Positions 1 through 7,790 of a DNA stretch of 32,241 nt are shown piece by piece; position 1 is the stretch's first letter, and each line of letters begins with the position of its first letter. The notes under the pieces are model-generated. The model was not told where the DNA came from. It searched no databases and saw only the letters and a list, made by a program, of their open reading frames with translations. The stretch is taken from NCBI GenBank assembly GCA_946480785.1, contig CAMLLD010000075.1, forward strand, positions 1 through 32,241, written 5' to 3'. The translations under genes and the position numbers were made by a program. The DNA is from an uncultured Blastocatellia bacterium (lineage in GTDB: Bacteria > Acidobacteriota > Blastocatellia > Pyrinomonadales > Pyrinomonadaceae).

Positions 1-1
1 T

Positions 2-19
2 GCGCCGACTCGTCGGCGC
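2..19. terminator. Short GC-rich hairpin, possible terminator
   Basis: A 7-bp perfect stem (GCGCCGA with TCGGCGC) closes a 4-nt loop. It lies 41 nt beyond the stop codon of the minus-strand gene that ends at position 60. On the plus strand it is followed by only three T residues, and on the minus strand the window ends before any U-tract could be seen. It could equally terminate a plus-strand gene outside the window. Nothing else is recognisable in bases 1-59. Confidence 0.3.
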
Positions 20-59
20 TTTGGCCAAAGCGGTGACAAGTCCCCGCACTCCAAACGGT

Positions 60-1154
60 CTACGGCAACGCTTTGAAGCCCGTGAGCGGGTTGCCGTAGA
101 ACGCGTCCGTTTGCCACGCGGTGCGGTTCCAGTTGCCGTCCTGATCGCCGATGATCTGTACCGGCACGATCACGATGTCCGAGCCGAGCTTGTTCGCCGT
201 GGCAATGCCGTTGTCGAACTTGCCGCCGGGCTGAACCGTGAACTTGATCGACCGCGCGAGCTTGTTGTTCCACAACAGCTTGAATTCGTACTCGCCCGGA
301 TTTGCCGCGAGCGTGAAAATTTCCTGCGCTTCACCCGACGTGTTGCTGCCTTTGATATTCGGGAAGTCACACTCGACGCGCGACCACTTCGCTTTCTGCG
401 GTAACGCGTCTTCAACATAATGCGTCGTGCCGTTTTCAATAACGGCTTCGCAGCTCGCGTGGCCGACTTCCGTGCCGTCGTTAAGGAACTGCTTGCCGAC
501 TTCCTTGCCCTGATAAAACAGGTGCGGATCGAATCTCACCGCCTCGCCGCGCACCCAAAACGCAACGTGAAAGTCCGGCATCTTCCAACCGAAGACATCA
601 GCCGGCGTGAGATACACGTAACCGATCGGCAGGTTCCAATCGTGGTCTATAAAATAAACCCACTTGTTCGCCGCCTTCGGTCCCACTTCGTTCGAATGGG
701 CCTTACTGACTTTCATCTTGCCCGTGAAAAGGGTCGCATCAGTGCCCGCGAGTTCGTTGCGCATCTTGATCGTGAAGTCGACGGGACCGGTGTACTGAAT
801 CCCCTTGTCTTCGCCGATATCGCGTCCGCCACACTCCGTCTTCCACCAAAAACCTTTCTGAATCGTGCCGGTCTCACAATCAAACTTCACGAACGGTCCG
901 GCCGGCGTGCGGAACTCGACGTAAAGCTGACTGCCGCTCTCGAGTGGTCCATTAACGCGAAACTTCATCTGCGGCAACCAACTCCAGTTGTCGTAATTGC
1001 CTTTGTAAGAATTGACGGTGAACGCCGTCACCTGGATGGAATCTTTAGCGATCGTTGGCCCGTCCTGAAGCGTGTTCATTTGCACGCTCGACGGCAAACT
1101 GACAAAGGCGAGACACAGAATAAAAGCACAAACAAATCTGTAAGTGCGGCTCAC
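60..1154 (-). CDS. Exported protein of unknown function
   Basis: This encodes a 364-residue protein. I chose the GTG at 1154 because AGGAGG lies six bases upstream. The first residues then form a clean signal peptide: SRTYR followed by a hydrophobic stretch of about 15 residues ending near PSSVQ. An ATG-type start further upstream would add an uncharged lead with no ribosome site. The mature part is rich in aromatic residues and beta-strand-like, with four cysteines in two nearby pairs (FDCETG/TECGG and ASCEAV/VECDF) that suggest disulfides in an exported protein. I recognise no enzymatic motif. It lies 94 nt downstream of the exported HEAT-like gene on the same strand, so the two may be co-transcribed. 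Function unknown; the extracytoplasmic location is the only firm inference. Confidence 0.82.
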   Translation of the reverse strand: MSRTYRFVCAFILCLAFVSLPSSVQMNTLQDGPTIAKDSIQVTAFTVNSYKGNYDNWSWLPQMKFRVNGPLESGSQLYVEFRTPAGPFVKFDCETGTIQKGFWWKTECGGRDIGEDKGIQYTGPVDFTIKMRNELAGTDATLFTGKMKVSKAHSNEVGPKAANKWVYFIDHDWNLPIGYVYLTPADVFGWKMPDFHVAFWVRGEAVRFDPHLFYQGKEVGKQFLNDGTEVGHASCEAVIENGTTHYVEDALPQKAKWSRVECDFPNIKGSNTSGEAQEIFTLAANPGEYEFKLLWNNKLARSIKFTVQPGGKFDNGIATANKLGSDIVIVPVQIIGDQDGNWNRTAWQTDAFYGNPLTGFKALP

Positions 1155-1248
1155 GGTAAACCTCCTGGATGCGCAAAAGGATGGTCTGGGCAAAGCGTCC
1201 GGCAGTTTACTACGGTTGACCGCGATTCGTTAAGGTTTTCAGCCGCGG

Positions 1249-3570
1249 CTACGGCTCGACTTTGGCGGCGACTTCAGGCTCCAACTTCATGCCGTGGTCT
1301 TCGAGGTAAGTCTTGAGTTGTTGAAAAATTTCCTGCGCCTTCACCTGACTATTACTGTCTACAGTTCTCCATCTGAAAACGGAGCCAGCGGGAAATTGAA
1401 CGAGCTTCTGCCGCAGCGCGTCCATATTGGCAAGGTTGTATTGCGCGACGAGGATTGAAATCGGTTCGCCATCCGGATTGAGGAATATGTTGATGTCGCG
1501 CCGCCAATTCTCGATACGAGCGTCGAGTTCCGCTCGACTCTCGTCGGTGAAGCACAACTCGCGCAGGCGTTTCAACTTCTCGGGATCGGCGAGCCACGAT
1601 TGACCGTGAACGATAGCATTGCGCAACGCCTGTTCGATTATTACCTGGCCACTGAGCTCGGGCGCTCCCAAAGCAGGCACGCCCATCGTTTGTTTCCGCA
1701 GCTCTTCGCTGCGACTCTGCATGTCGTCATGCCATTTCTCGAACCGGCGCCAAAGCGCCTTTTCCGAACCGACACTGCCGAAGCGTTCCAACACCTGCGC
1801 AGCGTGCGCGACTACTTCCGGATCATCGTCGTCGAGTGACGCAGTCGCGATCTCCTCGAGTTCCTGAGTTGGTCTCAACAATGCGACGCCCAGCAACGTT
1901 GACGTATAACAACGGCTCAGGTTCTTCTCTCGCGCCGCGAGCGCTTGCTTGAGATACTCGCCACCGATCGACGGATCGACGCGCAGGAAGTAAGCGATCA
2001 GCGAAGCCTGGATACTGCACGCCCATTTTCCCGCGCCCGGCGCTTCGTAGATGGTCCGCACGCGCTGCTGGATTCCCGCGCTGGCATATCGTTCGATGAG
2101 GCTCGCGATCGTTTCCACGTCGCCGGTTCCCTCAGGCGCGCGAGACTGCTCCAGATTTTCGATTAGCACACTGTCGAGCTCCGGCAAGACTTCGTCCGGC
2201 AGCGACCGCAGCACAGTGTCTTTAACAGTCGGAGTGGGCCGGCGTATCTCGGCGAGGATCAGCCGCCGGCCTTCCTCTGGCGCTAACTCATAGAGTCGCC
2301 GCAAAGCGGTGGTGCGCAGATCTTTTTGTGCATAGGCGTTGTTCTTGTCCTGCGGCTGCTTGAGAATGCCGCGCAACACCGGAACCATCGCCGCATTCGC
2401 GAGCGGTTTCCACTGCGAGGTCAAGAGATTTCGCTGCGCGTCCATCGGCAAGCGATTGAACACGTCGGGCATGAAACTGACGACGTTGGACCACTCGCTG
2501 ACTGCCAACTCCGAACGAGACTCCAGCAACGTTTGCAGGCTGATCGCGCGCGCTCGTTCTTCCTTTTGCGGAATGGCCGCGAGTAGTTGGCGGAGATAGT
2601 TCGTGAAGCGCTCGTCATAAGCACGGCGGCGTCGCTCCATTAGCGCCTGATACTGGCGAAGCTGTTCGTCATTGCCCTGCGTGTATGGCGGCAGCGGAGT
2701 CGCTTGCCTCGTGGAGTCGAGCAGCGTGAGCGTGTTGATGAGAGTTGCAGTTATCGGTTGCTCTGGTGCGCTGAGCGCTTTTTCCAACTCCTCGATTACG
2801 AAATCGCGATGTGGCGATCCAATCAAACCAAACTTGAAGTCGTAATCACAGCCGTGAAGTTCGCCGCGAGAGCGCTTGATCATTTCGGTCGCGGCCGCTT
2901 TGGTGCCGAGGAAACGCAAGGTGCGACAATCCGCGCGATTATCAGCATTCGGTTTCGCGAGCGCCGTGACAGCCTGAGTGAACTGCTGGCTCGCCCACTT
3001 TTTATCGGCGGGCACGATCTCAAACTCAACGATGTTTGAAATAACCAGAGGCAAAGGGTTCGCGCTTCTATCTTTGCGGCCGACCCGGCTCGATACCACG
3101 TACAGCCGGTAATGACCCGGCTTGTCGAAGCGCAGCCACTCGTTCAGATCGGCATTGATAACTTCAGGCTTCTCGGTAAGCTCCGGAATGCTGCGTAGCC
3201 CGCCGCCGACAAAACCAAAGAAAGAATGGAAGTAGTCGTAGAGCGGATCGACCACCGCGTCGGGCTGATCGACCACAAACGTATCGCTCTCGAGCCGGCC
3301 GCTGCGGTCATAAGTGGCCGCATCAACGACGAAGCTGTGTGGCTTCGTTGAGGCGAAACTGAGTTCGAGCGTCATCAATTCGCCTTGCTGGAATTGCCTT
3401 TGGTTGTTTTTGAAGCGAACGGTGAACGAAACCCCGTCGAGGTTCTGCGCGCGTTTGGTGTTATTCTCCCGAGCGAAAGCGTCCGCTTCTCCTTCCCGGC
3501 TCTGGGCCACGCAAACGGGTTGAGCGACGAAACCGCAGGCCGCCAGCAGAATTGTCAGGAGAAGTTTCAT
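1249..3570 (-). CDS. Exported HEAT-like repeat protein
   Basis: This encodes a 773-residue protein. The ATG at 3570 is preceded by GGAGG at about 10 nt and begins a textbook signal peptide (MKLLLTILLAACGFVAQ, cleavage probably after CVAQS). Residues of roughly 25-190 look like a beta-sandwich with phrases such as LRFDKPGHYRLYVVSS, typical of exported Ig-like domains. Residues of roughly 200-700 are alpha-helical with short repeating helix pairs (for example DDDPEVVAHAAQVLERFG), the HEAT/armadillo pattern used for protein-protein binding. No catalytic motif is visible. The gene is divergent from the AraC-type regulator at 3649, sharing a 78-nt intergenic region. That makes the regulator a plausible local controller, which is an inference. 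Some annotations of similar proteins simply read 'HEAT repeat domain-containing protein'. Confidence 0.85.
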   Translation of the reverse strand: MKLLLTILLAACGFVAQPVCVAQSREGEADAFARENNTKRAQNLDGVSFTVRFKNNQRQFQQGELMTLELSFASTKPHSFVVDAATYDRSGRLESDTFVVDQPDAVVDPLYDYFHSFFGFVGGGLRSIPELTEKPEVINADLNEWLRFDKPGHYRLYVVSSRVGRKDRSANPLPLVISNIVEFEIVPADKKWASQQFTQAVTALAKPNADNRADCRTLRFLGTKAAATEMIKRSRGELHGCDYDFKFGLIGSPHRDFVIEELEKALSAPEQPITATLINTLTLLDSTRQATPLPPYTQGNDEQLRQYQALMERRRRAYDERFTNYLRQLLAAIPQKEERARAISLQTLLESRSELAVSEWSNVVSFMPDVFNRLPMDAQRNLLTSQWKPLANAAMVPVLRGILKQPQDKNNAYAQKDLRTTALRRLYELAPEEGRRLILAEIRRPTPTVKDTVLRSLPDEVLPELDSVLIENLEQSRAPEGTGDVETIASLIERYASAGIQQRVRTIYEAPGAGKWACSIQASLIAYFLRVDPSIGGEYLKQALAAREKNLSRCYTSTLLGVALLRPTQELEEIATASLDDDDPEVVAHAAQVLERFGSVGSEKALWRRFEKWHDDMQSRSEELRKQTMGVPALGAPELSGQVIIEQALRNAIVHGQSWLADPEKLKRLRELCFTDESRAELDARIENWRRDINIFLNPDGEPISILVAQYNLANMDALRQKLVQFPAGSVFRWRTVDSNSQVKAQEIFQQLKTYLEDHGMKLEPEVAAKVEP

Positions 3571-3648
3571 TTCGCTGAACCTCCATCGCGCGTTGCAACG
3601 TACAAGAGCCAAAGATTCTGTAGATCCTTCCACGCTCGAGGTTGTCCG
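3571..3648. promoter_or_regulatory. Divergent intergenic region, HEAT gene / AraC gene
   Basis: These 78 bases separate the start codons of the minus-strand HEAT-like gene and the plus-strand AraC-type regulator. Both genes must start transcription in or beside this stretch unless their promoters lie inside the neighbouring coding sequence. I see no convincing sigma-70 hexamer pair and no clear direct repeats of the type AraC proteins bind. Confidence 0.4.
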
Positions 3649-4470
3649 ATGAATCGAAATCTTAAAGCCGGCCAGTTTTATGGCGAGATTCTACGAAAAC
3701 GTCAAGAGTCGGGCCTCATCCTTTCCGAGCTCAAACACGACCACGCCCGGAAGCTGCCCTCGCACTCACACGAGCTGGCTTATTTTTGTCTCTTGCTGAA
3801 CGGCAATTACTGGGAGCAGTCCGGGCGTAAGCGGATCACGTACAAACCGCTGAGCGTGATGTTTCATCCGCCCGATACGACCCACATCGACGAGATCGGA
3901 CCGCATGGTGGACGCTTCTTCAATGTGGAGGTCAAGTCTGAATGGATGGAGCGCTTGCGCGAATGCCTCGGCACGCTCGATCTCGATGCGAGTCTTCATG
4001 AAGGTGACCTCGCGTGGCTGGCGATGCGTCTTTATCGCGAGCACAAAGCCGCCGATGCGTGTTCGCTGCTGACTATCGAAGGGCTCGTACTCGAGATGCT
4101 GGCGCTTGTCGGTCGCATGAGAGACGTGAAGGAGTCGTCTGGTCCAGCGTGGCTGAAGCGCGCTGTTGACCTATTGAATGAGGAGTTTCGCAATAACCTG
4201 AAGATCGGCGACATTGCGAACGAGGTCGGCGTGCATCCGTTTCACCTGTCGCGCGTGTTTCGCAGCGTGCACCGGCAAACGATTGGCGAGTACGTGCAGA
4301 AACTTCGCGTCACTTACGCCTGCAAACAACTCGCATTGCCCGACACGGATCTGGCGACGGTCGCGTTGTCGTCCGGCTTTGCCGATCAGAGTCACTTCAC
4401 GCGAGTCTTCAAGAGCGTCACCGGAATCACGCCGGGAGTTTTCAGGCAAACCGCACTCGCCGATCAATAA
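3649..4470 (+). CDS. AraC/XylS-family transcriptional regulator
   Basis: This encodes a 273-residue cytoplasmic DNA-binding regulator. The ATG at 3649 follows a weak GAGGT ribosome site; the open frame runs further upstream but overlaps the divergent gene and its signal peptide, so the internal start is preferred. The N-terminal half (about 15-120) has a cupin-like ligand pocket pattern with histidines in KLPSHSHELAY and FHPPDTTHIDE. The C-terminal 100 residues carry the two helix-turn-helix motifs of the family: LKIGDIANEVGVHPFHLSRV and a second with ATVALSSGFADQSHFTRVFK, ending in the usual GITPGVFRQ. The effector is unknown. It is divergent from the exported HEAT-like protein and converges with the propeller gene, with only 4 nt between the stops. 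Confidence 0.93.
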   Translation: MNRNLKAGQFYGEILRKRQESGLILSELKHDHARKLPSHSHELAYFCLLLNGNYWEQSGRKRITYKPLSVMFHPPDTTHIDEIGPHGGRFFNVEVKSEWMERLRECLGTLDLDASLHEGDLAWLAMRLYREHKAADACSLLTIEGLVLEMLALVGRMRDVKESSGPAWLKRAVDLLNEEFRNNLKIGDIANEVGVHPFHLSRVFRSVHRQTIGEYVQKLRVTYACKQLALPDTDLATVALSSGFADQSHFTRVFKSVTGITPGVFRQTALADQ

Positions 4471-4474
4471 GCAC

Positions 4475-5740
4475 TCATTCCGCGCCGAGATCCAGGGCCA
4501 TGATCGTTTTGCGATCGCGCAAGTAAAGGTGCGTGCCTGCTAACGAAGGCACGGTCCAAGCATGGTTCTTCAGTAGTTCAACTTTCGACACCACCGTCAG
4601 ACCTTCCGCCGTCGCATTCGCCAGCATGAGCTGACCGTCTTCATCGAGGATGATGAAGTGGCCGTCGGCAAACAGAAATGACGCGCGCGGAAAACTGCGA
4701 TTGCGCCACAAGACCTTGCCTGTCTTCACGTCGATTGCCGTGAACGGCGCCGGCCCGAAGTCGCCGCTCGAACCGCAAATCAGATCGCCGAGGCGAATCG
4801 CATTCGAAAAATGAACTCGCATCAGGCGGTGCGCCCAAACTTCCTCGACCGTTGTTTTGTCGCCTGCGCGCGTGAGTTTCAGGACGCGGCTGCCGCCGTC
4901 GTATCCGCTCGAAATGAAGAGTAGATTGTCAGCGCCCCAAATCGGTGTGCTCGTGTTGAGGCCGTAGTCGACCGGATGCGGATGACTCCAAAGCAGGTCG
5001 CCGTTGTTTGGATCGACACCGACAACTTCGCCGTACATGAACGCGACCAGTTGGTCCTGGCCATCGACGTTGATGACGATGGGCGAAGAAGTGGAATTCT
5101 TGAAATCGTGCTTCTTCCACGCGACCGAACCGTCTTTCTGATTGAAAGCGACGAGCGCGCTGGCCGGCCCGCCGACGAGCATCACGATCTTGTCTTTGTA
5201 AGCGATGGGACTGCACGAGTAGCCGTTCACGCGCAGCGTCCCGTGAAACTCATTGATCAGATCGTGCGACCACAGGACCTTGCCGCTTTTCTTGTCGAGA
5301 CAATTCAACTTGCCGGTCGCGCCCGAAGTGAAGACGAAGTTGCCGCTCACGAGCGGCGTGGCGTGAGGACCGGGGCCGTTGGTCATGTCGTATTCAGGCG
5401 AGAAAGGCGCAGCGTAACTGTATTCCCAAATCGTCTTGCCGGTGGCGGCGTCGAGCGCGATGACGACTTCGTTCTCGGCTTTGCGATACATCGTGAAGAG
5501 CACGCCGTGCTCGGCGGCGATCGCGGAATAACCTTCACCGAGTTCTCTCTGCCACAAACGACGCGGGCCGGTCGCGGGCCAACTCGTGGCGAGGCCTTTC
5601 GCGTCGGATTTGAAGTCGCGATGTGGCCCGCCCCACTGCGCCCAATCCTGGCTTCGTGCTGTTTGTGCGGTCGTGATGCTGACGAGAGCCGCAACGAGCA
5701 GGATGGCTTTACGATTTTGGTTTTTGAAAACTGCTCGCAT
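4475..5740 (-). CDS. Exported PQQ-like beta-propeller protein
   Basis: This encodes a 421-residue protein. I chose the ATG at 5740, which puts a positively charged n-region (RAVFKNQNRK) before the hydrophobic AILLVAALVSITTA and a cleavage site near ARSQ. An ATG at 5803 would bury the signal sequence. The mature N-terminus DWAQWGGPHRDF matches the WxQWxGPxR opening of PQQ-like/BamB-type propellers. Repeated blade motifs follow, such as ALDAATGKTIWEY, CLDKKSGKVLWSH, GVDPNNGDLLWSH and AIDVKTGKVLWRN. Residues that would prove bound PQQ or dehydrogenase activity are not evident, so a structural or scaffold role is as likely as an enzyme. It overlaps the end of the upstream YHS gene by 32 nt, so it is probably translated from the same mRNA as the DJ-1/PfpI and YHS genes. 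Confidence 0.9.
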   Translation of the reverse strand: MRAVFKNQNRKAILLVAALVSITTAQTARSQDWAQWGGPHRDFKSDAKGLATSWPATGPRRLWQRELGEGYSAIAAEHGVLFTMYRKAENEVVIALDAATGKTIWEYSYAAPFSPEYDMTNGPGPHATPLVSGNFVFTSGATGKLNCLDKKSGKVLWSHDLINEFHGTLRVNGYSCSPIAYKDKIVMLVGGPASALVAFNQKDGSVAWKKHDFKNSTSSPIVINVDGQDQLVAFMYGEVVGVDPNNGDLLWSHPHPVDYGLNTSTPIWGADNLLFISSGYDGGSRVLKLTRAGDKTTVEEVWAHRLMRVHFSNAIRLGDLICGSSGDFGPAPFTAIDVKTGKVLWRNRSFPRASFLFADGHFIILDEDGQLMLANATAEGLTVVSKVELLKNHAWTVPSLAGTHLYLRDRKTIMALDLGAE

Positions 5741-6854
5741 CGATTTGCCCGTTGATGGTTGTGGCTTCGACCGTTGCTGATAGCGCGGGGAAAGGCTGGC
5801 CATCGAAAGTCGCCGCCATCTTGAACGGCAGCGATAGTCCGTCGACCGCGCGGAAGTCGGAATAGTTGATCGCGATGTCGCCGAGCACGCCGCCGGGTCC
5901 GCGTCCGTGATACGTCTGGCTGAGCACGCGGCCGGTTGCGGGATCGATGGCGAGTGTTGTCGTGAAGTCTGGGAGTTCTACTTCAACGAGTTCCTGCCCC
6001 GCGTCTGTTTTGCCGGTGGTGGCGGCTTTGAAATCAGGTCGCGTTCGGGCACGAAGCAGGACGATCAGTTCGTGATTGAGTTGATTCCAGAGCGCGGTGC
6101 GATTGTCTTCCGGCATTGCGTTCGTGCGATTGTTGGCGACGACGAATGAGTCAGAGGGCGTGGCGACGAAGACGAGCGTGAAGTTTGGTCTGATTGTTTC
6201 GAGACGAAGCGCGTCGGGAAACGCGAGCAGCAATGTGCTCTTCACGTCGTTTCCGCGCGCGTCTTTGCGTTGGAAGTTCGTGAGCTGGTCCAGCTTTGCC
6301 CCGCCGATCGCTTCAGCCGCTTTGGCGATAAGTTGCTGACCTCGTTTCACCATCTCGGCTGTCGGCGGGGTCTTCGGCGGCGGGGGAACTTCCAGGTACT
6401 TCTCGGGCGCGGCCTTGAAAGCGGTTTGGCATTCCTCGGAGCCGAAGATGTAAATGCGCCCGTTATGGACCGCGTAGAGATCGGGGTTTCCGGTCGTCGG
6501 CGATCCCATGCGGGCGCAGTGGCCGTCCAACTGGATCTCGTAGCGCGTCGGATCTTTTTCAAACGTCGCCTTGCTCTCGGCGCTCGCGAACATGTATTGG
6601 AAGTGGCCGCGTGTAACCGTGAACTTCATGTCGCCCTGAACCTCTTTGCCCTGTGCGAGCAGCACCGGATCGAGACCTTCGAGCGGGATGACGGTTTCGC
6701 GATTCGCCGCCGCGTTTTGAGCGTTGGCGGTCTCCATGGTCCAACTTCCGGTCCAACCGAGCAGAGTGACGGTGAGTATTAACAAACAGCAGCGATGAAC
6801 GACTCGCAGGACCTGCCGACGCGTGGGCAGGGCGCTTGATGTATGTGTTTTCAT
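5709..6854 (-). CDS. Exported tandem-YHS / LolA-like protein
   Basis: This encodes a 381-residue exported protein. The ATG at 6854 lies two bases after the TAA of the upstream gene (TAATCATG), a coupled start. A long hydrophobic segment near residues 22-38 and ETANAQ at 41-46 indicate a signal peptide. Residues of about 60-106 resemble a YHS domain (LDPV... FEKDPTRYE) but lack its cysteines. Residues 107-154 form a second copy with cysteines at about 113 (GHCARM) and 142 (SEECQTAFK), the usual metal-binding positions. From about 165 to the end the beta-rich pattern resembles LolA-like or outer-membrane lipoprotein-sorting folds (LRLETIRPNFTLVFVA, LAIDPATGRVLSQTY). Metal handling at the envelope is a reasonable inference from YHS domains but is not shown. 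Its 3' end overlaps the propeller gene. Confidence 0.85.
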   Translation of the reverse strand: MKTHTSSALPTRRQVLRVVHRCCLLILTVTLLGWTGSWTMETANAQNAAANRETVIPLEGLDPVLLAQGKEVQGDMKFTVTRGHFQYMFASAESKATFEKDPTRYEIQLDGHCARMGSPTTGNPDLYAVHNGRIYIFGSEECQTAFKAAPEKYLEVPPPPKTPPTAEMVKRGQQLIAKAAEAIGGAKLDQLTNFQRKDARGNDVKSTLLLAFPDALRLETIRPNFTLVFVATPSDSFVVANNRTNAMPEDNRTALWNQLNHELIVLLRARTRPDFKAATTGKTDAGQELVEVELPDFTTTLAIDPATGRVLSQTYHGRGPGGVLGDIAINYSDFRAVDGLSLPFKMAATFDGQPFPALSATVEATTINGQIDASSFQKPKS

Positions 6855-6856
6855 GA

Positions 6857-7579
6857 TTAGACGACCCATCCTCTGCTTTGGTATTCCATGTAGACCGCCG
6901 TTTGCTCCGCGGTTTCGCGGCCGAAGTAACGCTCGACGACGCGGAGCGCGAGATCGATTCCGGAAGTCAGGCCACCGGCAGTGGAGATCTTCTCGTTTTC
7001 AACGAAGCGCAGCCCACGTTTTAATTTCACGTCGGGAAAGGCTTTGGCAAACTGCTCGAAAAATTCGTGATGCGTGGTTGCTTCCTGGCCGTTCAGCAGT
7101 CCGGCCCGGCCGAGTTGGAACGCGCCGGTGCAGACGGACATCGTGACGTCGGTGGAGTCGACGATCTTGCGCAGCCACGCGTGCAGCGCGGGCGAGCCGG
7201 CTTGCGCGGGAATGACGACGACCTTCGGCGCGGGCGCTGTTTCGAACGTGTAGTCGGGGATGATCTTCATCCCCGCGGACGCTTCGATGGGCTCGGTCTT
7301 CTCGGAAACCGTGTAGAGATTGAAGCCGCTGCGATGGCCTGTTGAACTCTTGACCATCACATCCTGAAACACTTCCCACGGCCCCGCGAAATCGATCATC
7401 GTCGCGCCGCGCGAGATCGCAAACGCGACCGGAATCGGACCCTCGGCCGGCGGTGTTAACTTGCTGGCCTCGGCCACGCGCGGTTCCCCGAACACGCGTG
7501 TGCGTGTAAGTGGAAGAACGTTAGTTGAGGTGATCAGGGTTGCGGTAGCGCCCGCCGCCAGAAATTCTCGCCGTCTCAT
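6857..7579 (-). CDS. Tat-exported DJ-1/PfpI (GATase1-like) protein
   Basis: This encodes a 240-residue protein. The ATG at 7579 has AAGGAGA nine bases upstream and opens with MRRREFLAAGATATLIT, a twin-arginine export signal. The mature domain is the GATase1-like fold of the GlxA/isonitrile-hydratase branch. It has FAGPWEVFQD with the conserved acidic residue (E69), the nucleophile elbow SVCTGAFQLGRAGLL with C150, and THHEF with the partner histidine near 170. The AraC-type DNA-binding tail of GlxA regulators is absent, so it is more likely an enzyme or stress protein than a regulator. The Tat signal places it outside the cytoplasm, which is unusual for this fold. It is the first gene of a three-gene unit with the YHS and propeller proteins. 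Confidence 0.9.
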   Translation of the reverse strand: MRRREFLAAGATATLITSTNVLPLTRTRVFGEPRVAEASKLTPPAEGPIPVAFAISRGATMIDFAGPWEVFQDVMVKSSTGHRSGFNLYTVSEKTEPIEASAGMKIIPDYTFETAPAPKVVVIPAQAGSPALHAWLRKIVDSTDVTMSVCTGAFQLGRAGLLNGQEATTHHEFFEQFAKAFPDVKLKRGLRFVENEKISTAGGLTSGIDLALRVVERYFGRETAEQTAVYMEYQSRGWVV

Positions 7580-7790
7580 GATTGCTGTTCTCCTTGCTTG
7601 CCTTAGTTGCAAGCACGGTAGCAATCAGATCTCAGACGGTCTTGCACGGATCTAACGTGCTTGAACGAAACAAACTATCGTTCGGCTATTAGCACGAACA
7701 CACTAAGGCGCGGACCCAACCTCTAATGAGGTTAGGTCCGCACCAGGAGCCCTTAATCCTTTCAACTTCTCACGGCCACAGAGTTACCGT
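7580..7790. other. Intergenic region, presumed promoter of the DJ-1/YHS/propeller operon
   Basis: These 211 bases lie between the start of the DJ-1/PfpI gene and the stop of the large secreted-protein gene, both on the minus strand. The stretch holds the strong hairpin at 7710-7741 and must also carry the promoter of the downstream operon if that is transcribed on its own. I see no other coding potential. Confidence 0.35.
7710..7741 (-). terminator. Strong hairpin, probable terminator of the secreted-protein gene
   Basis: GCGGACC pairs with GGTCCGC and, after one mismatch, AACCTC pairs with GAGGTT around a TAAT loop, giving 13 paired bases in 32 nt. It lies 50 nt past the stop codon of the gene ending at 7791. 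No run of T follows on the minus strand, so it may be a weak or Rho-assisted terminator, or an mRNA-stabilising structure. Confidence 0.5.

Noticed and set aside
420..1316. Long plus-strand open frame opposite the first exported gene
   Set aside because: It is antisense to a gene with a clear ribosome site and signal peptide, has an Arg/His/Leu-rich shadow composition and no start signal.
4976..5755. 259-codon plus-strand frame opposite the propeller gene
   Set aside because: The blade repeats and signal peptide prove the minus strand; this frame is a high-GC mirror with no motif.
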